The notes beneath the pieces were generated by a model that made no database searches, was not told the origin of the DNA, and saw nothing but the letters and a program-made list of their open reading frames with translations. From NCBI GenBank assembly GCA_027364735.1, contig DAHXOT010000007.1, positions 23,737 to 87,736 on the forward strand: a DNA stretch of 64,000 nt. Direction: 5' to 3'. Of this stretch, positions 43,695 to 52,089 are shown in pieces. Origin of the DNA: Hydrotalea sp. (lineage in GTDB: Bacteria; Bacteroidota; Bacteroidia; Chitinophagales; Chitinophagaceae). Position 1 is the first letter of the stretch. Every line of letters begins with the position of its first letter. The position numbers were made by a program, and so were the translations under genes.

Positions 43695-46133
43695 TTACAT
43701 TGGGTCTACGTCAGGCAATATAGTTACACTTCGGTAGTTTTTATTACTATGAATAATAACCACCTGCTGTTCAATTTCATTTTTACACAAATTAATTAAT
43801 GCAGTATCTTTCGGCAACTTAATCATAAGTTCCCACAAATATTGATTGCGTATTCTATTCACTATTGGTTGTGCAGGGCCACTGATATATTTACCAAAAT
43901 TTAGCTGCAACCCTTGTAACATAATTGTGGCTGCCTGCTCTGCAATGCTACTACCTTTATGCTTGAAAACAATAACGATTAAGCGATAAAAAGGTGGATA
44001 CTGATATAGGTTTCTACTTTGCAGTTCAAACTCAAACAATTGATAGTAATTATGTGTTTTTACAAATTCTAAAACAGGATGATGAATATTACTAACCTGA
44101 ATAAGCACTTTCCCTTGTGCATATTTTCTTCCGGCTCTTCCACTCACTTGTTCCATTAATTGATAGGCTCTTTCATTTACTCTAAAATCGGTAAAATTTA
44201 AAATAGCATCTGCATCAACAATGCCTACCAAGTTTACATGTTCAAAATCCAATCCTTTTACTACCATTTGCGTACCTACTAAAATTGCTATACGTTGTTG
44301 TTCAAATTGCTTTATCAAATTATCGTGATCATTTTTCCCTTTAATAGTATCATAATCCATTCTGGCAATTTTTGCATCCGGAAAATTTTCATACAACAGT
44401 TCTTCTATTTTTTCAGTTCCAAAATTTCTTTGTATAAAATGATGACTACCACAAGCTGCACAAGTTTGAATAACAGGATAACTCGTTCCACAATAATGGC
44501 AAGTTAGCAGGTGTTTAGCTTTATGATAGGTAAGTGTAACATCGCAATTATTACAATGAGGAATCCAGCCACAAACTGTACAAAGCATATATGGAGAATA
44601 TCCTCTTCTATTTTGAAAAATGATTACTTGTTTTTTTTCTTCTAACGTTTGGCGTATTGCGTGTATTAATTGAGGCGTTAAAGCAATTTTTCCTTTCTGC
44701 TCAGCAACTATTTTTTTTACATCAACAATTTCAATATCCGGAAGAGCAACATTTCCATAACGCTCGCTTAAAGTAACTAAGCTATATTTATGTTGTACAG
44801 CATTAAAATAACTTTCAATAGAGGGTGTTGCACTACCCAACAACACTTTTGCATCAAACAAAGAAGCATAATAAATGGCTGTATCTCTTGCATGGTAACG
44901 TGGTGCAGGATCTTGTTGTTTATACGAAGCATCATGCTCTTCATCAACTATAATTAATCCTAAATTGGTAAATGGCAGGAATAAAGATGATCTTGCACCA
45001 AGTACTGCTTTCAATTTTCCACTTTTTATTTTATTCCAAATTTCTACTCGCTCATTAGCATTAAATTTAGAATGATAAATTCCAATATATTCTCCAAAAT
45101 GCTTTTGTAATCTTCTAATAATTTGTGCAGTTAGTGCTATTTCTGGCAGCATGTATAATACTTGTTTTCCGGAATTAATATAGCTTTCAATTAGTTTAAT
45201 ATATATTTCTGTTTTTCCGCTTGAAGTAACCCCGTGTAGCAAACAAACATTTTTTTGCAGGAAGTTTTGCTGAATTTGTTCTAAAGCACTATTCTGAGCA
45301 GGAGATAAATGAAAAACACTATTCACCTCTTTGGAGAGAGATTTAATACGATTAACCGATTTTTTTTCAACTATTAAAATTTGCTTTTCTATTAAGCCTT
45401 TTAATTGTGCTGCTGAAGCATTGGCTTTTTTTAACAAGGAAGATTGAATAACTTCTCCTTCTGTTTTAATTAAATGAAGATACGCAAGCAACAATTCCAT
45501 TTGCTTGGGTGCTTTACTCCAATTATTTAATAAATTAGAAAGCTGCATTTCATTATGATAGTTAGGATGAAGTAGAATATAGGTTTCTGTTTTTTCTTTA
45601 TATTTTTCTTTCAACTCTTCCCAAACAAAACAAACCTTCTTATCAATTAGCTTTTTAATTACTATATATACATTCGAAATATCTAATAATTGTTGAACTT
45701 CATTTAATCGCAGTTCTTTTTTTAATTCTAACGCTTCGGCTATTATATACTCTTCATCACTCAAATTACTAAAATCAATACCATATTCTTCGTTCCATAT
45801 TAAAATACTTTCACTCGATAATTTCAAGTTGGCGGGCACAGCAGCTTGCATTACTTCTCCTTCGCTACACATATAGTATTGAGCAATCCATTGCCAAAGC
45901 TGTAATTGCTTTTCATGCACCATCGCTTCATCGTCTAATACATTTAATATTTCTTTTGGATCAAAATTTTTTGGTTTCTGGTGATGAATTGATTTAATAA
46001 TTCCGGCATATTTTTTATTCCGCAATTGAACTTCGGCTCTAACGCCAACTTTTGCAGCAGCAAGCAAATGATCAGGAATACTCCATGTATAAGTTATAGG
46101 TAATGCTAATGGTATAATAACTTCGGCGTACAA
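43695..46133 (-). CDS. priA: Primosomal protein N' (PriA helicase)
   Basis: PriA restarts stalled replication forks. The 812-residue chain begins with the 3'-DNA-binding domain (MYAEVIIPLALPITYTWSIP). Helicase motif I is GVTSSGKTEIY (300-310), and DEEHDASYKQQ is motif II. The zinc-binding block between the two RecA lobes has paired cysteines (CTVCGW...CNNC...CHYC...CAAC). The C-terminal lobe holds GTQMVVKGLDFE and VSGRAGR. The start codon is TTG at 46133, supported by the conserved MYAEVI start and a TATTTTTG box (46147-46154) 13 bases upstream. It leads a priA-murB unit. Confidence 0.95.
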   Translation of the reverse strand: MYAEVIIPLALPITYTWSIPDHLLAAAKVGVRAEVQLRNKKYAGIIKSIHHQKPKNFDPKEILNVLDDEAMVHEKQLQLWQWIAQYYMCSEGEVMQAAVPANLKLSSESILIWNEEYGIDFSNLSDEEYIIAEALELKKELRLNEVQQLLDISNVYIVIKKLIDKKVCFVWEELKEKYKEKTETYILLHPNYHNEMQLSNLLNNWSKAPKQMELLLAYLHLIKTEGEVIQSSLLKKANASAAQLKGLIEKQILIVEKKSVNRIKSLSKEVNSVFHLSPAQNSALEQIQQNFLQKNVCLLHGVTSSGKTEIYIKLIESYINSGKQVLYMLPEIALTAQIIRRLQKHFGEYIGIYHSKFNANERVEIWNKIKSGKLKAVLGARSSLFLPFTNLGLIIVDEEHDASYKQQDPAPRYHARDTAIYYASLFDAKVLLGSATPSIESYFNAVQHKYSLVTLSERYGNVALPDIEIVDVKKIVAEQKGKIALTPQLIHAIRQTLEEKKQVIIFQNRRGYSPYMLCTVCGWIPHCNNCDVTLTYHKAKHLLTCHYCGTSYPVIQTCAACGSHHFIQRNFGTEKIEELLYENFPDAKIARMDYDTIKGKNDHDNLIKQFEQQRIAILVGTQMVVKGLDFEHVNLVGIVDADAILNFTDFRVNERAYQLMEQVSGRAGRKYAQGKVLIQVSNIHHPVLEFVKTHNYYQLFEFELQSRNLYQYPPFYRLIVIVFKHKGSSIAEQAATIMLQGLQLNFGKYISGPAQPIVNRIRNQYLWELMIKLPKDTALINLCKNEIEQQVVIIHSNKNYRSVTILPDVDPM

Positions 46134-46146
46134 TATTATTTTCTTT

Positions 46147-46154
46147 CAAAAATA
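46147..46154 (-). promoter_or_regulatory. -7 box (TATTTTTG) for priA
   Basis: An exact TAnnTTTG match 13 bases before the TTG start at 46133. A TTG at 46167-46169 lies 12 bases upstream, short of the usual spacing. Confidence 0.45.
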
Positions 46155-46192
46155 GTTTATTCGGTGCAATTAAATTGGGATGTTTATATAAC

Positions 46193-46222
46193 AAAAAAGA
46201 TGTTAGCAAATGCCAACATCTT
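46193..46222 (-). terminator. Intrinsic terminator after the fibre-like repeat protein gene
   Basis: AAGATGTT and AACATCTT form a perfect 8-pair stem around a short loop. On the minus strand six T follow. Confidence 0.8.
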
Positions 46223-46244
46223 ACTATAATAATTGTGGATTATT

Positions 46245-46925
46245 TTAATGCGGAATTGCGCCAGTCCACGTTCCTGCACTATTCCATGTAACAATATTAC
46301 CATTCCCATTATCCTCTGCTCCCATATAGGCAACTCGGTTGTTATTGTTGTTATATACGCCTATCCTTCCACCGTTTTGTTCCGTACTTAACCGTATGCT
46401 CTCTACACCATTATTGCTTAAAGATAAATATCCACCACCGCCAATTGTATAGGTTAAATAGGCTTGTTTATTGCCTTGCTTATCATTTATTCTAAAATAT
46501 CCCGAACTATTATCAGTAATACCCATTTCGGCAACTTCTTTTGCCTTGTCGTTATACACTGCTACATATCCACCACCGCCAGAGGTATTAGCAACACTAA
46601 AGTTCAAATTTCCTTTTCCATCGTAAGCATCAATACTACCGGCTCTATCTACAGTAGAATATAATCGCATAAGTTTACCTCCTGTAGCATTATAGGTTGT
46701 AATTTTTCCATCTCCATCATCCATATTTAATTCTACAGCTACATGTCCATTATCATCTACAACTTGAAAAGATTTTGCTTGAACAACATCGGGATAGGCA
46801 TTTTTATTTTTAAATGCCATAGTAATTATTACAATTGATACAATAATAAACCCGGCAAAAGCTAATTGATAGGTACGAATTCGCTTTTCTAACAAAGAAA
46901 GTCTTTGCTCTAATGTGTTTCTCAT
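46245..46925 (-). CDS. Membrane-anchored beta-repeat protein of unknown function
   Basis: The 226-residue protein has a short helical start (EQRLSLLEKRIRTYQ), one membrane helix at about 20-38 (LAFAGFIIVSIVIITMAF), and then an outer part made of degenerate repeats of about 22-25 residues. Each repeat reads like G-x-hydrophobic-x-Tyr-Asn-x-x-Gly (GKITTYNATGG, GYVAVYNDKAK, GYLSLSNNGVE, GRIGVYNNNNN, GNIVTWNSAGT). Such Gly/Asn turn repeats suggest a stacked beta fold, possibly trimeric. No function is known. An inverted repeat (TAACTTTAG, 46925-46933, and CTAAAGTTA, 46961-46969) touches the start codon and might affect translation. Confidence 0.7.
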   Translation of the reverse strand: MRNTLEQRLSLLEKRIRTYQLAFAGFIIVSIVIITMAFKNKNAYPDVVQAKSFQVVDDNGHVAVELNMDDGDGKITTYNATGGKLMRLYSTVDRAGSIDAYDGKGNLNFSVANTSGGGGYVAVYNDKAKEVAEMGITDNSSGYFRINDKQGNKQAYLTYTIGGGGYLSLSNNGVESIRLSTEQNGGRIGVYNNNNNRVAYMGAEDNGNGNIVTWNSAGTWTGAIPH

Positions 46926-47041
46926 AACTTTAGTTTTAGGATGATTAATAAAGAAGCCTTCTAAAGTTAGTTTTTTTGCAACAAAATAAGAAGCACCAGA
47001 ATTGATAAATTACTTTGGCAAATGTTACATGTACTATCTTT

Positions 47042-47329
47042 TTAAATTTCTTCTGTTTCAACAATTTTTGCCATTATTTCTGAGTATTTAATTAATAAAT
47101 ACTTTTTCCCTTCAAAGTCAGTTTCGGTTCCGCTAAATGATTTATACATAACCATATCACCTACAGCTATTTCTGCATTTTCAATTTTACTCATAGCTAT
47201 CACTTTGGCAAAAGGTAGTTTTTCTCGAGCAGTATCAGGAATAATTATACCGCCGGAAGATATTTGTTCATTTTTATCTTCCGTAACATCTAATAATACA
47301 TTTTGATTAATAGGTTGTAATTCTTTCAT
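47042..47329 (-). CDS. GroES-family co-chaperonin, stand-alone divergent copy
   Basis: The 95-residue protein has the GroES layout: a mobile loop NEQISSGGIIIPDTAREKLP that would grip GroEL, then VGDMVMYKSFSGTETDFEGKKYLLIKYSEIMA for the second half. The canonical GEVVAVGPG part is replaced by FAKVIAMSKIEN, and no groEL follows. So it looks like a divergent second GroES rather than the housekeeping one. The ATG at 47329 is preferred; the longer frame from 47344 adds five residues and would leave only 5 bases after the preceding gene. It is co-transcribed with the thioredoxin/glutaredoxin fusion. Confidence 0.85.
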   Translation of the reverse strand: MKELQPINQNVLLDVTEDKNEQISSGGIIIPDTAREKLPFAKVIAMSKIENAEIAVGDMVMYKSFSGTETDFEGKKYLLIKYSEIMAKIVETEEI

Positions 47330-47349
47330 ATAATTATGTTTCAATTTTA

Positions 47350-47931
47350 CTAATTACTTTTAATTCCGAGAAGTTGGTTAATGCGTGTTTGATTAAAGCC
47401 CACAATAATTTCGCCATTAATATCGGTTTGAGGCACGCCCATTTGTCCACTTCGTTTCACTAACTCATCTGCCATTCGCTGGTCTTTTGATACATCAATA
47501 TCTGTAAATGGTATATGATGTTTTCGCAAGTATGCTTTAAGTGTATTACACCAAGTACAAGTTGGTGTTGAATAAACCGTTACACGCTTTTGATTAGTAG
47601 TATTGCTAACTGCAGCTAAATAAATAGCATTCTCGAATAATGCTTTATAATACTGTGTATCATTACAGCCTTTTATTAAATTCATAAACTTTCCTTTTTC
47701 AAATTCTAATAATGCTGGTGCTGAAGTTACATTGTACTGAATATGAATATCTTTAACCACTGTTACATCGGCATAAAAAAGATGAATTGCTGCTACTTGT
47801 TTTGCTGCATGAGCTATATTGGTAAAAGCACATTCGCTGGTTTGACTTCCTGCTTTATATAATAATAAATATACTTTTTGCTTATCTATCTTACAACTTA
47901 AAAACTCTTCATACGATTTTACTTGCTTCAT
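47350..47931 (-). CDS. Thioredoxin-like / glutaredoxin fusion protein
   Basis: The 193-residue cytosolic protein joins two thioredoxin folds. The N-terminal fold (about 1-110) lacks a CxxC and keeps only Cys34 (SQTSECAF) and a cis-proline (TSAPALLEF), so it is probably a structural or docking domain. The C-terminal part (about 116-193) is a glutaredoxin with TPTCTWCNTLKAYL (Cys125, Cys128), a cis-proline in MGVPQTDI and an IVGFNQTRINQ end. It likely reduces disulfides or mixed thiols. It is followed 20 bases later by a GroES-like gene. A good promoter lies upstream at 47946-47973. Confidence 0.85.
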   Translation of the reverse strand: MKQVKSYEEFLSCKIDKQKVYLLLYKAGSQTSECAFTNIAHAAKQVAAIHLFYADVTVVKDIHIQYNVTSAPALLEFEKGKFMNLIKGCNDTQYYKALFENAIYLAAVSNTTNQKRVTVYSTPTCTWCNTLKAYLRKHHIPFTDIDVSKDQRMADELVKRSGQMGVPQTDINGEIIVGFNQTRINQLLGIKSN

Positions 47932-47945
47932 TAATGAATTTTTTG

Positions 47946-47973
47946 CAAAAATAATTGCTCATTAATTTAACAA
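47946..47973 (-). promoter_or_regulatory. Promoter of the glutaredoxin-groES pair
   Basis: On the minus strand TTG (47971-47973), 17 bases, then TATTTTTG (47946-47953), 14 bases before the ATG at 47931. This fits the Bacteroidota TTG/TAnnTTTG consensus in sequence and spacing. Confidence 0.65.
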
Positions 47974-48009
47974 GTGTTACTTAAGTTACATCCAAATACG
48001 GGTGGCGTA

Positions 48010-48771
48010 TTAATACAAGTTAGTATAATTACGATATCGCTTCAAACCATCTTCCATTACACGATATACTTCATTTTTAAGTTTATGCACCTCTTTAAGC
48101 GTATAATTATTTACGCTTATTTCTTGCAAATAAACAACGCGATTTTTTCCCGGAGTTAATGTAAATAATCCCTTATTATAATTCATTCGCTCAAAAGTAT
48201 CTATCAGCAATAAAGGTTTGATGGGTGTTTGTGTTTCTATGGCTATTCTAAATGCACCATCATAAAAAAATTTTAACGGTTTTTCCGATTCATTAAAAGT
48301 TCCTTCAGGAAAAATAAAAATAGAAATTCCTTTTGCTATTGCGGCTTTTAATGCTCTAACACTTTTAGCTCTTAAAGCCACATTTCTTCTATCCACTAAA
48401 ATAACTGCAGTTCTGTATATCCATCCAAATATGGGAATTTTTATCATTTCATACTTTCCTAAAACCCGAACAGGCTGATGAATAGCTAAAACAATCGGCG
48501 GAACATCCATATAAGAAATGTGGTTCCCTACAAAAATATATTGCCGATTTTTATTGTGTGGTGTTTCATAAATTTCTTGATGCCTCATACCAATTAATAA
48601 ATACCAAAACTGCGACCAAATTGAACAAAGCTGATAAATAATATTTCCTCCTTTAACACCAAACAAAGAAGCAATTATTATAAATGGAAATACCAATAAC
48701 ATTACTGCAATAAAAGTAAGTAAGGCATATATGCTATAAATAAAACGAAAAGACCTGCTAATAACTTTCAT
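48010..48771 (-). CDS. plsC: 1-acyl-sn-glycerol-3-phosphate acyltransferase
   Basis: This 253-residue membrane-associated enzyme adds the second acyl chain in phosphatidic acid synthesis. Its N-terminus is a long hydrophobic segment (YALLTFIAVMLLVFPFIIIASLFG). The catalytic NHxxxxD block reads VGNHISYMDVPPIV, and the phosphate-binding block is IFPEGTFNES. A third family motif VDRRNVALRAKSV is also seen. The ATG at 48771 is chosen over 48786 because the first residues of the longer frame (MYCFT) are not conserved. Lyso-lipid acyltransferases of other specificity share these motifs. Confidence 0.9.
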   Translation of the reverse strand: MKVISRSFRFIYSIYALLTFIAVMLLVFPFIIIASLFGVKGGNIIYQLCSIWSQFWYLLIGMRHQEIYETPHNKNRQYIFVGNHISYMDVPPIVLAIHQPVRVLGKYEMIKIPIFGWIYRTAVILVDRRNVALRAKSVRALKAAIAKGISIFIFPEGTFNESEKPLKFFYDGAFRIAIETQTPIKPLLLIDTFERMNYNKGLFTLTPGKNRVVYLQEISVNNYTLKEVHKLKNEVYRVMEDGLKRYRNYTNLY

Positions 48772-48824
48772 AGTAAAACAATACAAACAATAAATATAAA
48801 ATATCTTATGGCACTAATTTAAAA

Positions 48825-49670
48825 TTATATCCGAATATGCAAATAATGTTCGGGAAAATGAATGTCAGGCAATGCATCTTTCTTAAAAATTCCATAAACA
48901 GTACTTCCGCTTCCACTCATTGATGCATACACTGCTCCTGCGTTATATAATGTGTTTTTAATCAATTCAATTTCCGGATACGCTTTAAATACCGGTTCTT
49001 CAAAATCGTTTATTAATTGATGTTTCCATTTTTCAATAGACATTGTAATAATTTTATGAATGGATTGATCGGGTGCTTTTGGCTTTATTTGAGAAAATGC
49101 CCATGCAGTAGAAATATGAATGGCAGGATTAACTATTACAAATTGATACGCTGATAATTGAAGATCAATAGGCTGAAGTTTCTCGCCTCGAGAGCTTGCA
49201 AAACAAGGTTGATTATAGATAAAAAAAGGACAATCACTTCCTAATTGTAAAGCATAATCAATTAATTGTTCTTGAGAAAGATTAAGATTAAATTTTTTGT
49301 TAAGCAGCTGCAATGTAAAAGCAGCATCTGCACTGCCGCCTCCCAATCCCGCACCAATAAGAATATGTTTATGTAAATGAATTTGAACAGAGGGAAGTGT
49401 AGGAAAATCTTTTTTAAGTAACCGATATGCTTTTATACATAAATTATTATCGGCATTTCCTTCAATAAATAAACCACTGCTGGTAAATTCGATATTTAGT
49501 TGATTGCTTTTAATTTCGGAGATGGCACAAGAAACATTATTAGGAATAATTTCAAGAATATCGTTTAGCTGTAACGGGTAAAAAACCGTTTCTATATTAT
49601 GATAACCATCAGTTCTTTTATGTATAATATTTAATCCAAGATTTATTTTGCAGTTTGGAAAGCTAATCAT
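48825..49670 (-). CDS. ispE: 4-diphosphocytidyl-2-C-methyl-D-erythritol kinase
   Basis: IspE phosphorylates CDP-methylerythritol in the MEP route to isoprenoids. The 281-residue GHMP kinase has PNCKINLGLNIIHKRTDGYH at the start, the ATP loop ILIGAGLGGGSADAA at about 91-105, and YASMSGSGSTVYGIF near the end. All three GHMP motifs are intact. It lies in a minus-strand run between the bifunctional nuclease gene and plsC, with gaps of 68 and 53 bases. Confidence 0.95.
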   Translation of the reverse strand: MISFPNCKINLGLNIIHKRTDGYHNIETVFYPLQLNDILEIIPNNVSCAISEIKSNQLNIEFTSSGLFIEGNADNNLCIKAYRLLKKDFPTLPSVQIHLHKHILIGAGLGGGSADAAFTLQLLNKKFNLNLSQEQLIDYALQLGSDCPFFIYNQPCFASSRGEKLQPIDLQLSAYQFVIVNPAIHISTAWAFSQIKPKAPDQSIHKIITMSIEKWKHQLINDFEEPVFKAYPEIELIKNTLYNAGAVYASMSGSGSTVYGIFKKDALPDIHFPEHYLHIRI

Positions 49671-49738
49671 AATTGAGGATTAACAGTATCATGTTCCATT
49701 TTTATCAATACCCTATCAATTGCAACTTTCATACAATA

Positions 49739-50329
49739 TTATTTACGCTTATTAATTTCATCCCGAATAGAAATAGCACGTATATAATCTTCATGTTCCA
49801 ATACTTCATTTAATAAGTTCTGCAATTCTTCTACGCTCATTTTACTTAAATCGGTTTCGGCAGAAGTATTTTCTTCCACATTTACGTTGTCGGATTTTTT
49901 CTTTTTTCCGGATGAAGCATCATCCATCAAAATGCCGGCACTTTCTAATATATGTTCAAATGTATATATCGGGCAATTAAATCTAACGGCCAATGCCAAT
50001 GCATCGCTGGTTCTGCTATCAATTTCAATAGTATCGTTTTCGGTATAACAAACTAATTTCGAGTAAAAAATTCCTTCTTGCAAATCGTTGATAATTATTT
50101 CTTGCAATTCAACGTTAAAAGAATTCATAAAGTTCTTCATCAAGTCGTGTGTAAGCGGCCTGCTTGGTTGCATTTTTTCTAAAGCAACTGCAATTGCTTG
50201 TGCTTCAAACCCACCAATTACAATAGGCAATCGGCGTAATCCATTTACTTCGCCAAGAACAACAGCATACGAATGAGTTTGCGTAATACTGTGCGATAGG
50301 GCTACAATTTCTAATTCAATCTTCTTCAT
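49739..50329 (-). CDS. Bifunctional nuclease domain protein with UVR motif
   Basis: The 196-residue protein starts with a DUF151 bifunctional nuclease domain (about 1-125): ITQTHSYAVVLGEVNGLRRLPIVIGGFEA, then SRTSDALALAVRFNCPIY. Characterised relatives cut DNA and RNA. A linker is followed by a C-terminal UVR helix pair (SVEELQNLLNEVLEHEDYIR), as in UvrB/UvrC and McsA. A TATTTTCG box (50338-50345) lies 8 bases before the ATG, and a TTTG 15 bases farther upstream could be its partner. Confidence 0.88.
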   Translation of the reverse strand: MKKIELEIVALSHSITQTHSYAVVLGEVNGLRRLPIVIGGFEAQAIAVALEKMQPSRPLTHDLMKNFMNSFNVELQEIIINDLQEGIFYSKLVCYTENDTIEIDSRTSDALALAVRFNCPIYTFEHILESAGILMDDASSGKKKKSDNVNVEENTSAETDLSKMSVEELQNLLNEVLEHEDYIRAISIRDEINKRK

Positions 50330-50401
50330 AACAATTACGAAAATAAATTAAAATATTACACAAATCTGATAGTTTTAGGTTGAATATTGAAATTATACTT
50401 T

Positions 50402-51220
50402 TTATGCTAATTGATAGCATTGCTGTAACTGATAAAAAAGCCATTTTGTAATAAGTCCCGACCTCCCATTTCCTACTATTTTTCCATCAATTGCCAGTAC
50501 CGGCAATACCTGTTTAGAGGTGCTTGTAATAAAACATTCTTTTGCATTAGTAATATCATTTAAATCAATATCAGCTTCTACTACTGTATATTTTTTTTTA
50601 GCCATAGCAATTATTTGCTTGCGAGTAACTCCATTCAATATGTTTTTTTTAGGGGTAATTATGGTATTATTTTCCAGTACCATAAAAAAGTTAGCTCTTG
50701 GTGTTTCGCTAATAATATTACAATGCCTATATAAAACTTCATCGGCATTTTGTGCTTTTATAAAAGGCTGCAACCAAATACCCATTGAATAGTCTAATGT
50801 TTTAGCAATAGGAAATTGTCGTTGATAAGAATAAGTAATGAGAGAAATGCCTTCTTCATTCAACTCATTAGCTATTTGCAAAGGCTGTTGTGTAAGAATT
50901 AAGTTAGTTTTTTCGATAGAATATCCATTGTAAGAATTTCCACCCGTAATTAATATTTTTATTCCCGAGTTTGAAATATTATTTTTTTCAATAAGCTGAA
51001 AAATAAGTTTTTTTAATTCGCTTTTTGTTAGCTCAATATCCAAATGCATAATTTGTGCCGATTGGTATAAGCGATTTAGATGATCGTCTAAAAATATGGG
51101 AGAATGATTAATGGTTTTAAAAAAATCAAAAATACCATAGCCTCTTTGCAAAGCCAGATCGTTAATAGAAATAGTTGCATTATTGGCTGCAATAAAATTA
51201 TGATTGATGTATGCCCACAT
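50402..51220 (-). CDS. Class IV PLP aminotransferase (D-amino acid/branched-chain type)
   Basis: The 272-residue protein has the fold-type IV layout. LQRGYGIFDFFKTINHSPIFLDDHLNRL is the N-terminal block. The probable cofactor lysine lies in AKTLDYSMG. NIISETPRANFF matches the family's tEgs-x-N motif. GVTRKQIIAMA binds the cofactor phosphate. Candidate substrates are branched-chain amino acids, D-alanine or 4-amino-4-deoxychorismate. It is the last gene of a tight four-gene unit with the HAD gene 11 bases upstream, so it probably acts on an intermediate made by that unit. Confidence 0.85.
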   Translation of the reverse strand: MWAYINHNFIAANNATISINDLALQRGYGIFDFFKTINHSPIFLDDHLNRLYQSAQIMHLDIELTKSELKKLIFQLIEKNNISNSGIKILITGGNSYNGYSIEKTNLILTQQPLQIANELNEEGISLITYSYQRQFPIAKTLDYSMGIWLQPFIKAQNADEVLYRHCNIISETPRANFFMVLENNTIITPKKNILNGVTRKQIIAMAKKKYTVVEADIDLNDITNAKECFITSTSKQVLPVLAIDGKIVGNGRSGLITKWLFYQLQQCYQLA

Positions 51221-51231
51221 ATATTTTTAAT

Positions 51232-52080
51232 TTAAATAGCTATAGAATCGCAAATATAATCGGGGATAATTCCGCTTGCATTTATTTCCATATAAACATC
51301 ATCGGCACTGGTATTCCCCGATAATACCAATGCAGTTTTTACTCCAAATTTATTTCCGCCTAAAATATCGGTTCCTAAAGTATCGCCTACCATTAATATT
51401 TCGTTTTTATTAAAAGAGGTCAATTTATTTATTTCATCAAAAGCAAACATAAACATTTGCGAAACGGGCTTTCCAAAATGAATAAACTTTTTATGCAACA
51501 TACTCTCAACAAGTTTAGCAATTCCGCCGGTTGCAATAGCCACATCATTTTTTGAAACCGGATAAAACTTATCGGAATTAGCAACAATTACCGGAATATT
51601 TTTATGCCGCAATAAGTTCACGGTTTTAGTAATATCGGTATTCCAATCAAATCCTTCATCATCTAAAAAAACAAAAGCGGCAATGGACGTTAAATCATCA
51701 AAATCAATATCAGCAACCGGAATATGTTCTAACCCCGATTGAAGAATATATTCTGCAGAATTTTGCGTACCTAAGTAAGCAATTTTACCATGCGTAATTT
51801 TTTGTTGTAAAAATTGTTTCGCCATCATACCCGACGTAATAATTTCATGTACCTCAATGCCACGTAACCCAATTTTAGTAAAGCTTTCGGCTTGTTGCTC
51901 CTGACTACGCGATGCATCATTTGTTAAAATTCGAATAGCTATTTTTTTACTTCTCAAAAAATCAATTGTATTCTGAACACCATCAATTAATCCTTTATAA
52001 TTTTTTAAAACACCATAAGAATCTAAAAAAACAGCTTTAAAATGAACAACGGTTTTTAGAAATGATTTGGTAGATTTCAT
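51232..52080 (-). CDS. HAD-IIA family hydrolase-like protein, altered motif I
   Basis: The 282-residue chain has the HAD core of the NagD/TIGR01459 type. Motif I is VFLDSYGVL near residue 19, motif II is ILTNDASR, and motif IV is ILMVGDTLGTDILGG. In motif I the second aspartate of DxD is Tyr, while the nucleophile Asp is kept. This variant occurs in part of HAD-IIA and may slow or change catalysis. It sits between the phosphotransferase gene (9 bases) and the aminotransferase gene (11 bases), so it probably dephosphorylates or binds an intermediate of the same pathway. Confidence 0.85.
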   Translation of the reverse strand: MKSTKSFLKTVVHFKAVFLDSYGVLKNYKGLIDGVQNTIDFLRSKKIAIRILTNDASRSQEQQAESFTKIGLRGIEVHEIITSGMMAKQFLQQKITHGKIAYLGTQNSAEYILQSGLEHIPVADIDFDDLTSIAAFVFLDDEGFDWNTDITKTVNLLRHKNIPVIVANSDKFYPVSKNDVAIATGGIAKLVESMLHKKFIHFGKPVSQMFMFAFDEINKLTSFNKNEILMVGDTLGTDILGGNKFGVKTALVLSGNTSADDVYMEINASGIIPDYICDSIAI

Positions 52081-52089
52081 GGTATAGAT

